A stretch of DNA of 64,000 nucleotides from Protopterus annectens. Its lineage: Eukaryota > Chordata > Ceratodontiformes > Protopteridae. Where the stretch lies: NCBI RefSeq assembly GCF_019279795.1, contig NC_056726.1, positions 1,133,357,328-1,133,421,327 of the forward strand. Direction: 5' to 3'. Every line of letters begins with the position of its first letter. The stretch's first letter is position 1. This document shows positions 21,781 to 33,154 of the stretch, in pieces. The notes beneath the pieces were generated by a model. It did not search any database. It saw only the letters and a program-made list of their open reading frames with translations, and was not told where the DNA came from. The position numbers and the translations under genes were made by a program.

Positions 21781-23901
21781 CTATGTGGTAATTTGTGGGC
21801 ACTTTGTTTTTGCCAAAGGGGATGACTATACACTTTTTGGCGTTTAGCTTGAGGCCATGGCTCTGGCACCAGTTGTCTGTTTCTATGAGGCCTTTTTGGA
21901 GGATGCTTGTGTCAGCTGGAGTGTCGATTATGGCGCCCAGTTTGCAGTCATCTGTGAACTTGGTCAGCCACAGTCCTTCCATGTTGGCCTGTACCTCCGA
22001 GAAATATATACCGAACAAGAGAGGTCCCAGGACTGAGCCTTGTGGGATGCCACTTGTAACTGGTTTGGAGTCTGACATGGCTCCAGCAATTCTAACCATG
22101 TGGGTTCTGTCCTTGAGGCAGTTTGCAACCCATCTAGTGACATAGGCATTTATATTTAAGCTGGTGAGCTTATCTATAATGCCCGAGTGGGGTATTGTAT
22201 TGAAGGCTTTTGCGAGGTCCAGGTAGGCTGTATGGACCACCTTCCCCTCGTCAATGGCCTTAGTGACTGTTTCAAATAAATCAACCAGGTTTAAGAGGCA
22301 GGATCTGCCCTTAACAAAGCCAAACTGGGTAGGATCCAGTGTCTGTAGGTCCCCAATATATTTATTTATGAGGTCCATGATGATCCTTTCCATAGCTTTG
22401 TAGACCAAGCTAGTCAGGCTTATGGGGCGATAGTTTCCAGGATCCGTTGAGGCACCACCTTTGTGGAGAGGGACCACTGTTGCTGTACGCCACACTTTGG
22501 GTACATATCCTGTAGTAAGGCTGAGACTGAACAGTAGTTTTATGTTTGGGTTTAGCTCTTCTTGGAGTTCATGTAGGATGCAGCCCGGGACACCATCTGG
22601 TCCCATTGATGCTGTGTTTTTTGCTTTGGAGAGGGCAGCTCTTACCTGAGCATCTGAGATGTCAGGGGGGCAGCACTCTGCTGGGATAGATATTTGCCCT
22701 TTTGGTGGGGAGGGGTGGGAGTTTGCACTGAACCTGTCAGCTAGGATGTTGGCAATGTCTGTGGGTTCGATATATTTTCTGTCATTTTGGACTAATTCTG
22801 AGCATATCTGGGAATTCCCACCCAGGTTCCTAACATAACTAAAGAAAGCCTTGTGATTATCCTTAGTATCCTGTGCAATTTTCTCTCAAAGCTGGCCTTA
22901 GATGATTTTATGAGTGCCTGTAGTTTTTTGCTAATACTGATCAGAGTTGTCTTCCCTTTTTGGGATTTTGCTCGATCATGTAGTAGCTTCCTCATTCTAT
23001 TCTATAGTTTGTTTATGGCTGGGGTCCACCAGACAGGACGTCTGCCTTTGGAGGATTGGGACTTGGTTTTATTTGGGATTGCATGATCCATGCATTCCTG
23101 AAGGTGTTCATAGAATGCGTTTATAAAGGATTCTGCGGTCTGGACCGTATTTTCCACAGGCCCGGGGGCTTTGAAGGATTCCACCTTGGTTTTGAGGAGT
23201 GTGAAATTTGCATTAGAGAAGTTTTTCACTGTGGTTTTCAGGGCAGGGGGTGGAGTCGGGATGTGAATATCCAGTGAGACTAGTTTATGGTCTGATCTTA
23301 CCAATGAGGGATACACTTCTGGTCTGGAGCATAGAGTCCCCATGTTGGTGATGATCAGGTCCAGTATGTTTTCCCCTCTTGTGGGAGTGGTAACAAGTTG
23401 TTCCATAGCATTTGAGTTTATAAATTCTATGAACCTTTGGGCTAGGGTGTTGGAGCTAGAGTAATGCTCCCAGTCTATGTTTGGGTAGTTGAAGTCGCCC
23501 AATATAATGGTGTTTGGAGAGACCTTCATATTTTCCAGTGTTCTCAGGAAGGCCGAGTGGGGTTCCTGGGTTTGGGATGGTGGTCTGTACCAGGCTATAA
23601 ACTGGAAGGCTGTTTTACCCACTGTTAGTTGCACATGGATAATCTCTGATGCTTCGTGCTGTGCCACCAACCTGGAGGTGTGGGTATCTTTGACGAATAT
23701 TGATACTCCCCCTCCATTTGTGGTTCAGTCCAAGTTTTGGGGCCGAAAAGCATGGTATGAGGTATAACCTGGTAGTGCTGGGGTGCTCTCGGGAGCCTAG
23801 AACCAGGTTTCTGTCACTGCACAGATATCGATGTTCTCAATGCTAAGGAGAGTTTAGAGTGCGTGCATCTTGAGGTTTAGACTTCTGGCGTTGAGTAGCA
23901 T
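21781..23901 (-). pseudogene. CR1-D ORF2
   Basis: The endonuclease segment (23670-23002) has ILGDFNYPNIDWEHY and SDHKLVSLDIH, then PVWWTPAINKL. The reverse transcriptase segment (22606-21781) starts GPDGVPGCILHEL and has WRTATVVPLHKGG, FVKGRSCLLN, motif A AYLDLAKAFNTIPH, motif B PQGSVLGPLLFGIYF and motif C TKFTDDCKLGAI. The key Asp residues are present. In motif A the second Asp of KAFD is Asn in this copy. Frameshifts at about 23000 and 22700 and the lost C-terminus disable it. Confidence 0.85.
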
Positions 23902-23930
23902 TTCTCTTAGTTTCTTATCCCTTGTGATAC

Positions 23931-24906
23931 CTATGGAGGTGGGTTTGTCTTTTGAGCCTTGCCTAAAAACGGCACTATGGGGGTAGCAAGAGCCTTTGCC
24001 AATATCCGAAAGCCCAGGGGTGACAGATGCAAACCATCCCTAGCGAAGCATCGTGGCTTGTCGAGCATGTCATCCCAGGCTGACAGGCATTGGATCCCCT
24101 TTGAATGACACCAATACTTAAGCCAATTGTTGAAATTGATCATCTTGTCTTCATATTGTGGCATCATTCTTGGTGACGGTAAGATGCTAATCAAGGTCAG
24201 GGTCATACGGGCCTGGGCTACATGCTCAGAGAGCTCCTCTATGTCTCTTTTCATGTAGTCCAGCGAGGTACATCTCAGGTCATTCACACCAGCATGGACA
24301 ATGACTGAGTCATATTTGTACTTGCCTTGGAGTGACCTGAGTGCTTGTGTTATGTGGCGGATCCTAGCGCTCGACAGGCAGCTCACCGTGACCTTCTCCT
24401 TGTTCAGCCTGGTGAGCAGGACGTCAGTGTGCCTGACGATAGAGTCACCTATTACAAGTGTATCAGGTGTGTTGTTTAGCCTTAAGGGCTGTGATTGCTT
24501 GGCACACTGGCTTTGTGAGCTATGTGTTGTATGTGTTTTGTTTCTTGGGTAGCGGTTGCTTGGGTGTCTGCTTTGGAGGTCTCTGCTGCTTAGGCAGATT
24601 TTTATTTAGAGCCTCCGAGTATGTTTTTGTGTGTTTATGTCTTTGGTTTGCTGTCATGGTAGGTCTATGTGAGACTGGAATTGTAGTGAGTGTGGTTTCC
24701 TTCTCCTCCTGACTGGTTACGCCAGTACTGAGTTGTGAGAGCTTAGCCTCCAGTATGGCTATATGGTTGCATCTCTCACATGTGTTGGAATTTGTTGGGA
24801 GGAGGAGAGGGTTGTCTGTGTACATGAGGCAGTTGTAACTTTGCCTCAAGATTCCCAGATTCACCAGCTGGACCGCAGAGGAGATTGACAACTGACCTTT
24901 GGACAT
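23931..24906 (-). pseudogene. CR1-D ORF1, frameshifted
   Basis: The N-terminus (24906-24520) has CYNC replaced by SYNC, so the first zinc-ligand Cys is lost; CERC is kept. The esterase part (24386-23931) has VIVHAGVNDLR and CFARDGLHLSPLGF, with the Asp and His of the catalytic block intact. A frameshift near 24500 separates the halves, and the GDSI block lies in the gap. Copies E and F give the intact reading for comparison. Confidence 0.85.
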
Positions 24907-25027
24907 GCTAGAATAGTATTGGGAATTCCTTTATAATTGAAAAAAAAAGGTCTAATGGGGAACAAGGTACTCAAGGGGAGTTTGTGAGGGTGTAGTGCTT
25001 TTAATTTTTTAGTGCTGACTTATATAA

Positions 25028-25651
25028 TTGGAAAAATTCTATCTTATACAGATAAAGAACTACTACTTAAAACTGCATGGAGGACAGCTCTCTTGAAATA
25101 TAAACAAAAAACAAAATTTTATTATATTTGACAATGATTGTTCAGCAAAAACAACAGAACTTAGAAAGAGTTGCTGGCCCCTTGTGAAAGTTCTAAGGCA
25201 AAATGGTCTAAAAGCACAGATTCTCTTTCCGGCAAAAATAAAAAGTCATTTACCTAATGGAACTATAACTTTTAATAATTTAGAAGAAGCCTCTACATTT
25301 GTCAAAAACAATAACCTTCTACCTAGATATGAACTGTTATTCTACATTGAAAAGAACTTTGGATAAAAGTCATGGACAGAGATAAGGAAAAAAAAAACAA
25401 AAAGCAGATCTTATTTAATCCCTATCTAGCAAAAGTTTAAAACCCTCAACTATAAAATAACTTCTTACCTAAACAAATCCTCTTGATATACTTAATAAAT
25501 ATATGTTTTTCAGTCGTCTCAGATTGTATGAAATATCAATGCTGAGACATATGCTGATGGTAATGTATTCATCTTTCAATTCCTATTTTTTTTTTTACTG
25601 ATTTCAAATTGAAAAAGACTTCATATTCTTAATTTAGTAAAATTTATATAT
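25028..25651 (+). mobile_element. L1 element, ORF1 end and inter-ORF region
   Basis: This is the left surviving piece of an L1 that runs on the plus strand to 40983. It covers the C-terminal part of ORF1 and about 285 bp of the spacer before ORF2. The last 425 bp or so (25229-25651) are duplicated at 29912-30490 on the far side of the Penelope-like element, with about 5 percent divergence counted by eye. Confidence 0.8.
25030..25366 (+). pseudogene. L1 ORF1p C-terminal domain
   Basis: ORF1p is the L1 RNA-binding protein. The reading KILSYTDKELLLKTAW, then LKAQILFPAKIKSHLPNG, then FNNLEEASTFVKNN matches the conserved C-terminal half of vertebrate L1 ORF1p, including the ILFPAKI signature. The last 60 codons are open (25184-25366). 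A frame change near 25185 and loss of everything upstream make it a remnant. The N-terminal coiled-coil half would lie to the left but has been replaced by CR1-D. Confidence 0.8.
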
Positions 25652-25858
25652 TCAAAAATAACGTGTCTGCACGGAGTTAATGCTCCAGCCAAAAAGAAAG
25701 AGCCCAAAACAATAAAGTAAATCGATAATAGTTGGAGCGATTCTAGGTAGAGCAAAGCTGTGCTCATCCAAAGTACTCAAAACACCACTTGCCAAATAAA
25801 AGTCAAAGAAGTTGTAAAAATCTCCAGAGGTTGTTTTAATTCATAAAAATATCACACA

Positions 25859-25899
25859 CAGGTTAGTGCTTTCACCACTAGGCGTCTTCAGACCTACAA
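25859..25899 (-). ncRNA. hammerhead ribozyme-like motif
   Basis: On the minus strand the motif reads AGGT, CTGAAGA (25891-25885), a stem CGCC-TAGT-GGTG, GAAA (25873-25870), a very short stem III, a TA cleavage site at 25865-25864 and ACCT. Stem I pairs AGGU with ACCU. The CUGANGA and GAAA boxes are both intact. Hammerheads with minimal stem III are known from Penelope-like elements, where they are thought to act on multimeric or terminal RNAs. Activity is inferred from the fold only. Confidence 0.6.
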
Positions 25900-26222
25900 C
25901 ATTAATAAAACCACCGAAGTTTAAATAACTTCCTTGGCGGGAAACCACTACTCCTTTAAAGTGCTAGCATTTATAAATGCAAATCAACATATACATTCCC
26001 TAGAAAAATCTTTCTAAAACCATATAATAATCACAAATATCAATAAAACATACAAAAATCTGTAAGAAAAACATCTATAAGAACATCTATAAAAACATAA
26101 CATTCTTAATAAGACTACACTATAAATATCATAAACATACATTACATCCTTCTCAAAATCATGTGAACTAATGTATACAAGAACTAGGAAGTGTCATCAT
26201 TCCTCAGTCTAACCACCCTGCA

Positions 26223-26514
26223 TCAGGCTTTCAACTTCCTTGATTTCAGGAACGGTTTAATCAAAACCTTTCCATTGAATCCCGGGGGTTGATCGGACCT
26301 CAGCCTTATAATCCAGATGGATTCCCTTTCCTCTGTGTATGTTCTAATTTCCCCACCTCTAAAATTGGGGCTAACCCCCTCTATTATTTTAAACCTAAAG
26401 GCATGAGAATCATCATTATCAATGACGTGCTTGGATAGTGCATTGACCTTGGATTTGATTCTAATCTGGTATAAATGTTCTTGGATCCTGTCCCTAAGCC
26501 TCCTATTCATCTTA
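26223..26514 (-). pseudogene. Penelope GIY-YIG endonuclease, C-terminal part
   Basis: This reads NRRLRDRIQEHLYQI, the helix that carries the catalytic Arg of GIY-YIG nucleases, then HVIDNDDSHAF and REN-like EERESIWIIRLRSDQPPGFN with the catalytic Glu position (ESIWI). It joins in sense to the VYLASC..CQMFYV segment at 27722, now 1.2 kb away across the inserted CR1. The terminal stop is at 26223. This piece on its own is uninterrupted. Confidence 0.8.
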
Positions 26515-27717
26515 TAGGTTCATAGGTTCATAGGTAGATACTAGGCTATTGGCCCCAGGGCCTATATAAGCCTAGCCATGAAGTTTACCTGGCTTTAGCC
26601 ACCCAACAATCTATTTATCTGTTTCTCTGTTGAGCACAGCCACAGAAGTGATCCACAGGATAAATTTCCTATTCCCCATCCAGTTGTCCCGATTTTTCTT
26701 AAACAGAACCAGTGAGGTGCTCTTTTTAACACAAATGGGTAGCTTGTTCCAGAGTATGGGAAGTCTCTGGGACAGGAACCTATCCCTCCAGCTAGACAGC
26801 TCTCCTGTTTATTGTGGTGACAAGGTTAAGGTCTCTGGGGCATGTGGCCCATAGGGATTGGGATTTTTCTAAGTGTAGCATGTCCAACAGCTCTGGGTTT
26901 GACATGCTTTGTATGTTAGGCAGAGATTGGCTCTGAGTAGGTGATATGTGAACGACTAGAGCTGGAGTTTTTTAAGATGGCTTGCATATGGCATCTGTTT
27001 AAGGCCAGTGATCCTCTTTGTGAGGTATTTCTGTGGTCTTTCCAGCTACTGCAAATGTCTTGTGAGGTACATCCCAAATGGGTCATTGTGCTCTATAATA
27101 GGTCTAATGAGGGCTGAGTAGAGGGGGACAATGACCTCTTTTTTTCTGGATGAGAAACCTTTTGTGATGAGGTGTGCCACATAGAAGGACTTCCTGACCA
27201 CCATGGCTATGTGGTTATCAAAGGAGAGACTACTATCTTCCTGTGTCCCTATGTCTCATATCACACTTTCAGTGCTCAGTGGACTACCGCCTATGTGGTA
27301 GCTCATTGGTACAGGGCTTTTCCCAAAAAAGGGTGATTATGCACTTTTTGGCATTGAGCTTGAGGTTGTGGCTTTGACACCAGGCATATTTCTCAGCAAA
27401 ACCCTTTTGTAGTATGTCCAGATCCTTAGGGGATTCAATAATGGCTCCCAGTTTGCAGTCATCAGTGAACTTTGTTAGCCATAAGCCCTCTGTGCTGGCT
27501 TGGACTTCCAAGAAGTAAATGCCGAAATGGAGTGGACTCAGGAAAGTGGACCCAGGACTGAACACTGTGGTACTCCACTTGTCACTGGTCTGGAGATAGA
27601 TTTGGAATTGGCTACTTTCACGGTGTGGGTTCTGTCAGTGAGCCAGTTGGCCACCCACCATGTGAGTTTATGCCCAGTTTCATGAGTTTACCAATAATAC
27701 CAAAGTGGGGGATGGTG
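26515..27717 (-). mobile_element. CR1 fragment nested in the Penelope element
   Basis: The 3' end at 26515 shows GGTTCATAGGTTCATAGG, then the ACTAGGCTATTGGCCC block. Sequence up to 27717 codes for degenerate CR1 reverse transcriptase: FTDDCKLGAI at about 27450 and the NTIPHFGIIGKL region at the left junction. It is 5'-truncated and carries many frame breaks. It lies exactly within the GIY-YIG coding region of the Penelope-like element. Confidence 0.88.
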
Positions 27718-27721
27718 TTCA

Positions 27722-29836
27722 ACATAAAACATCTGACATGCTTCACATGAGGCAAGGTAAACCATATCAACAGACATGCAGTCCCCTGCCACACAGAAAA
27801 CATGACTAGATGAGTCAGAAGGATGAACAAAAATGGGATTGGAATCTATGAAACCACAAAAACTGCAATGGCCACATGGCATAGTACCACATGTGGTTGA
27901 AGTCTCTACATCTAACACTTTCTTAGGGTAACACAAAAGTCTCTTCAGATTCATCTTGTTTTTATAGGTGAACCTCGGGGCTACACCCACTGCTTCTTTG
28001 ACCTCAGGGTCAACCATTAAAATATGCCAATGTGCCTTTACAATATCCTTGATCTGGCCCACATCCTTAGTATAAAACAAGGGAAATGCCACGGGTCTAA
28101 ATGTTGACCCATCCACACATCCATCAATCGAGTTTTTCCCAGTCACTGTAGGATTAGTCACTGCCCCATTGTTCAACCTTTCATACTATGCAGAAAAATA
28201 CGGGACTGCAACTTCCCTCCTCAAAGTAGCAATACCTTCTATGCCTCTCTCAACATCAATGGCATTATAGCCCCGGTCTCTGAACCTGTCACATAAGTCA
28301 TCCAACTCTCGTGTAAACCCTGACTCTCTGGGATTATATCTGGACACCCTCATAGCTTGCCCTCTAATGATGTTCTGATAGACATGTCTGGGGTGCATAC
28401 TATGTCGATGTAATAAAACATTCATATGACATGGTTTCCTGAAAACCCCCGTGTTCAGCATACCATTACCCAGCCTTTCAACAAAAACATCCAGAAATGG
28501 AAGTCTAACTGCTGAATATTCATAACTGAACTTGAGGTACTCAGAAAGTGAGTTAACCTCACCAACAAATGATACCAGGTCATCAGATGAACCTGTCCAG
28601 ATGAAAAACAAATCATCCACAAAATGCCTGGAGAAGACTACTGACTCGACATATCCTGGCATCCCAAAAAGGAAGTTACTCTCCCATGCTGCTATAAATA
28701 GATTGGTGTAGCTATTGGCACAAAAGGTGCCCATAGCCACACCATCTCTTTGCAGATAACATTGCTTCCCAAAACAGAACACATTACATTCCAACACCAT
28801 CTCCAAGAAAGTCATTAACAAATCAATCACTGCTCCAGTGAGAGTAGAATTCCTCCTCAAATAATTATCCACCCTCTCAACCCCCTCATTATTAGGGATG
28901 ATGGTAAAAAGAGATTGTACATCCATCATTACAAGAAAATATTGTTTGTCATTAGGCACATCCTTAAAAAAGGCATATAGATCCAACAGGAACTGTTACT
29001 TATCTCTCAATACAAACTCATTAACTTCCACAATTGGTCTTAAAACTTTTCTATATATATTGAGAACGGTTCCGTGGACCAACCCCTCCCTGATACTATA
29101 GGTCTCAGTGGGGGTCTCTCTCTATTTTTATGTATCTTTGGGAGGCCCTGAATCACAGGAAGGGTTACATCTAGAAACTCATATAACTGACGAGTGATCA
29201 CATAGCTTTTAAATAGATCCTCCAGCGTATTATGTGTTCTGTCTATGAACCCAGAGTCTATATCTCGGCTGATGGGGATATAAAATCTACCATCTCCCAG
29301 CATCTCTATCATACAATCATTATATGACTCTGCATCCATTACCACAATCCCTCCGCCTTTACTTGCAGGTTGTATTACTATCATAGGATCACTACGTAAC
29401 AATTTCAAGGCTTGTCTCTGCTTGAATGATATATTACCCTTATTTGGCTTTCTGTTCTTATTAGCAGCCCTACTCTTATAAAGGTCATCTTCAACCATTT
29501 TACTAAATGCTGCTATCAAGGGATGTGGCACCGGAACATAATGACTGTGTCTCTTAAAAACTGTGGGATCACCCATCTCATTTCTGCCTTTAAATTCCAC
29601 CTTTAATGATAGGTTCTGTGTATATAACTTGAAATCACGAAGACTCTTATCAAAATTGCTGTATACAGTTGGAATAAATGTGAGGCCCCGAGAAAGTACC
29701 CCCGCTTCATCTGTTGTTAAAACGTGAGATGATATGTTAAACACTACGTTTTCCCTTTCTCCTCCCACATCCTTTTGAGGTTGTGGTTGGGAAGAGATTC
29801 CGGAGACAGTTTCCGCTTCTGTCTACCCCTGCTCAT
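27722..29836 (-). pseudogene. Penelope reverse transcriptase and linker
   Basis: The N-terminal part (29768-29040) has LSRGLTFIPTV, ILL-type spacers, VIQPASKGGGIVVMD and GLPKIHKNRERPPLRPIVSG, all typical of Penelope. The palm (28986-28186) has motif A MMDVQSLFTIIPNNEG, motif B QRDGVAMGTFCANSYTNLF and motif C RHFVDDLFFIW with both Asp. After an in-frame TAG at 28186-28188 come CGHCSFC and VYLASCEACQMFYV, the linker and the GIY-YIG start. A stop near 28995 and frameshifts near 29040 and 29750 disable it. Start is taken at MSRGRQKRKL. Confidence 0.88.
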
Positions 29837-29948
29837 AGAGTGCGTCCTCCCCTCCTTGTGCTCTGACCTGATAGGGAAAGGGTGTCTAGCATCATATGTG
29901 ACGGCACCTACACAGCAAAAATAAAAAGACATTTACCTAATGGAACAA

Positions 29949-30061
29949 TTTATTTTATTTTATTTGTTTATCATTTGTTGACCGGGAATGTCCGACTAGG
30001 TTCCACATAGCCTGTTTTCAGCGGAGGCCCGGGGAGAAATGCTCCAGATGCATGTCTTTGG
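29949..30061 (-). mobile_element. solo L2-type 3' end in the duplicated L1
   Basis: TTTATTTTATTTTATTTG leads into TTGACCGGGAATGTCC and CGGAGGCCCGGGGAGAAA, the reverse complement of the L2-type terminus. It is almost identical to the insert at 42336-42442. The left L1 copy lacks it, which defines its borders to within a few bases. Confidence 0.85.
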
Positions 30062-30207
30062 AATAACTTTTAAATATTTAGAAGAAGCCTCTACATTTGT
30101 CAAAAACAATAACCTTCTACTTAGATATGAACTGTTATTCTACACTGAAAAAAACTTCGGATAAAACTCATGGAGAGAGATGAGGAAAAAAACAAAAAGC
30201 AGATCTT

Positions 30208-30262
30208 AGTTCATAGGTTGGTACTAGGCTATCAGCCCTAGGGCCTATGCAAGCCTAGCCAT
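30208..30262 (-). mobile_element. very short CR1 3'-end insertion
   Basis: About 55 bp, from GTTCATAGGTTGGTACTAGG to AAGCCTAGCCATA, match the CR1 terminus and interrupt the duplicated L1 segment. The left L1 copy lacks it. It could also be the tail of a SINE. Confidence 0.8.
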
Positions 30263-30717
30263 AATCCTTATCTAGCAAATGTTTAAAACCCTCAACTATA
30301 AAATAACTGCTTACCTAAACAAATCCTCTTGATATACTTAATAAATATATGTTTTTCTGTCATCTCAGATTGCATAAAATATCAGTGCTGAGACATATGC
30401 TGATGGTAATGTATTCATCTTTTAATTCCTATTTTTTTTTTACTGATTTCAAATTGAAAAAGACTTCATATTCTTAAGTTAGTGAAATTTATATGCTTTC
30501 ATAAAGGTGATTTATTCACAAAAATATATAAAAATAATTTATTAACAAAGCTGGTTAAATGGAAGTCACAACATCATCTAAAAATGCAAAGAGGCTTATT
30601 TTTTATTTATGTTTCCTTTTTCCTTTGATTTAACGGTAACATAATTCAACATTTTTCACATCTTTTTTATAATAACAGAATATTTAATAGATTACTTGTT
30701 CTTTATATTGATTTCTT

Positions 30718-30812
30718 TATTTATTATTTTTATTTTATTTCCAGTTTGATAACCGGGGAAGTCCACTGGGCCCGAAAGCCCGTTTTCAGTGGAGGCCCGG
30801 GGAGAAAAGCTC
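30718..30812 (-). mobile_element. solo L2-type 3' end
   Basis: TTTATTATTTTTATTTT leads into GATAACCGGGGAAGTCCACT and GTGGAGGCCCGGGGAGAAA. This is the reverse complement of the L2-type terminus, of a slightly different subfamily from 29949-30061. Upstream L2 sequence may continue to the right, but it is not recognisable. Confidence 0.75.
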
Positions 30813-33048
30813 CATGATAATACATTACACACAAAAACACAGCAGGAAAGCTCTAAACTAATACATTACCCACAAAAACACACTCTGTTCTAATAGCATA
30901 ATACTTTAACAATTTCCAAACAAGAATGAGGTGCATTGGGCACTATACATAAGAAAATGATATATTAATGTAACTGTAATGTTAGTAAAGTAGGAAAGGA
31001 AAAGGAAATTATAGATAGAGTTTGAATGCAAGAGCATGGAAGCATGGGAGAAACGAAGAAGAAGCAAATAAATTAAAGGAGAGGTGTCCAGAAGAGGACA
31101 GAAAAAGAACAGATAAACTGATGTTCATTTTGTGATTGAGTTCAGGAGAACACCTTGAGAAAAAGGCAAAAGATTTAAAGGTGAGAGTAAGCATACAAGT
31201 GGGCAGTGGGATGAGAGCACTTGAAGGAAAATAAAGGGTTTAATCAGGGAGGAAGGAGGAGATAATGAAGAAGAGAGAGGGGAGCTAGGGAGAGTGTCAG
31301 AAAAAGGGGAACCGGGGGGGGGTGGAACTAGGATATATTGAGATCTAGGTAGGAAGTATACAATTACATTTCCAATTTTGGAAGAGGTGAGAATGGAGAA
31401 GAGATTTAAAGTGTTCATAGTTTGTAGTGGCTCTTAGAAGGGGAGGAAGTGAGTTCCATGTTTTGCTGTAGTATAGGAAAGTAGGAGCTGGATCTTTCAT
31501 ATCCAGATGCTTTAAATGGGTATATCCCCTGTTTATTATATTTTTATTTAAGGAATATATGATGGCTTTATGTTTAAAATTTCACTTTCTTATAAATGTG
31601 CTCATGCCATAAGAAATGCTTTTGTGAGAAGTCCTTTTTCATTTCTCTTTTTCTTACAGCCTAAAATGATAGATGAACTCCCATTTATTATTTGTTTTTT
31701 AACACCAGATATATACCACTAAACCTCTCCTATCTGCAATTTATCTTCTAAATAATTAACTTTTTACCTCATGCAGTACACATCAAGCTTTTTTGCTGTT
31801 ATTTTTATTTTTTTTTCTTTCTCTCTTCTTTTCTCAGTGTCTTGGGAGTTTATAATAGTAGTATCCACACTTAGGTTCCTATACTAGAAGTTACCTTTGC
31901 ACTCATTCTCTAGCTCCTAAATATATCCTACATTGGTTATTTATGGACGACATGCTTTTATTGCATTATTTAGTAGGATGAGGTCATGGCATGTTTGTAT
32001 ATACTTGCGGTTATCTGTTTTGGTGAATTTGAACTTTTTGACATATGTCGGTGTCCTTTTGCTGAGAAGGTAGATTCATTCACTTTTCATGTGTGTATGC
32101 ATGCGTGTGGGCAAACACACTCATGATGATCCATTTTCTTTTGTTGCTGTTCTGTATCAGCTGTGAGTGGATGGGTACATGCTGACATGGATGTATGATG
32201 GAGCTTGGTGGGTTTTAAGAATGTGGTTCATCTTGATGGATACATATTTGAAGGTTATTGCCAGCTTGTATGGAGTGGTGTGGGTGCATGCTAATGCATG
32301 TACTTAAGAGTACAAGCATGCATTTATATTTAACCACTGAATTATTTATCATTATTAATCATTTGAAGAAGGCAGCAAACATATGGTTTTAATGGGTTCT
32401 TTGTTTTCTTAATTCTGGATTCTAAAGGCTCCAGTTTACTTTAGCTAATATATTAAGTCTGAAGGATAAAATAGTAAGAGATAGTAGAGCAAAAGAAAAT
32501 GCTTCAGATTTTTTGCTTGACCACATGATTGAAATAATAGCATTTAATAGGAAGCTGTATTTCTATTGTCATCTTTAAATAATGAACACTGTTCCAGCAT
32601 GGGACTGGAAAACATTGCATAGTAAAGCAATATCATAAAGCAGAATACTGACTCATTTGCTTTGGAATCATACTTATTTGTGGAACTATATGTTTTGATG
32701 TTGTATTCTTCAAAATTGGTTTTATGAAGCTTACATGAGAAAGCTTCATATGTTTTGATAGTATAGCATCAGTGAGACAAATATTTTACTATAGTTACTC
32801 TGTTTTTCTTTGCATTCTCATTACAGGTTAAGCACTTCAAACAAAATAAAATATCAGTTATCATGAAAATGAGATGAAATCCACATGAGAAGGGATGAGA
32901 GTCATTTATTATATTTCTATATCTGAAATATAATGCAGTAAAAGTATTTTTATATCAATATTATATGATCGTATGTTAAAGTGTAGATGTGTACACAACT
33001 GTTTATGTGTATGTTTATCTACACAGGTAAAACAGACAAAGTCAAAGT

Positions 33049-33154
33049 CCATAAAAACAAAAACCACTGACTAAACACACAAAGCACTAAAAGTACAAAC
33101 ACACTTGTACTTTTAGTGCTCTGCATGTTTAGTCAGTTGTTTTTGTTTTTATGG
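33049..33154. repeat. foldback repeat, 50-bp arms
   Basis: The arms are 33049-33098 and 33105-33154, separated by a six-base loop (ACACAC). The arm starts CCATAAAAACAAAAACCACT, and the inner end is AAAAGTACAA/TTGTACTTTT. Only a few mismatches lie in the middle of the arms. It could be a small MITE or a hairpin RNA source. No flanking target duplication is obvious. Confidence 0.9.

Larger units (their letters stand above)
21781..25027 (-). mobile_element. CR1 copy D, lacking its 3' end
   Basis: This copy has about 120 bp of 5' leader (25027-24907), ORF1, and ORF2 as far as the palm of the reverse transcriptase. It then stops at 21781, in the sequence coding for NYHIG. The last 200 or so codons and the 3' tail are missing. 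Because CR1 copies are made from the 3' end, this loss needs a later deletion or rearrangement. The right end abuts L1 ORF1 sequence at 25028. Confidence 0.9.
25652..29911 (-). mobile_element. Penelope-like element with GIY-YIG endonuclease
   Basis: On the minus strand the element has an N-terminal region, reverse transcriptase, a Cys-rich linker, a GIY-YIG endonuclease and a 3' region of about 560 bp with a hammerhead ribozyme-like core. That is the layout of the EN-containing Penelope-like elements. A CR1 fragment (26515-27717) splits the endonuclease. Duplicated L1 sequence flanks both ends. Ends are set where the L1 similarity stops. No second ribozyme was found at the 5' end, so the element may be a single unit without a full pseudo-LTR. 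Confidence 0.88.
29912..30490 (+). mobile_element. second copy of the L1 inter-ORF segment
   Basis: This repeats 25229-25651 in the same orientation with about 5 percent difference and continues the L1 rightwards. It contains two insertions missing from the left copy: an L2-type 3' end (29949-30061) and a short CR1 end (30208-30262). Those insertions happened after the duplication. Confidence 0.85.

Noticed and set aside
30990-31420. Purine-rich tract and its Ser/Pro/Leu-rich minus frame
   Set aside because: Compositional bias only, with no conserved domain.
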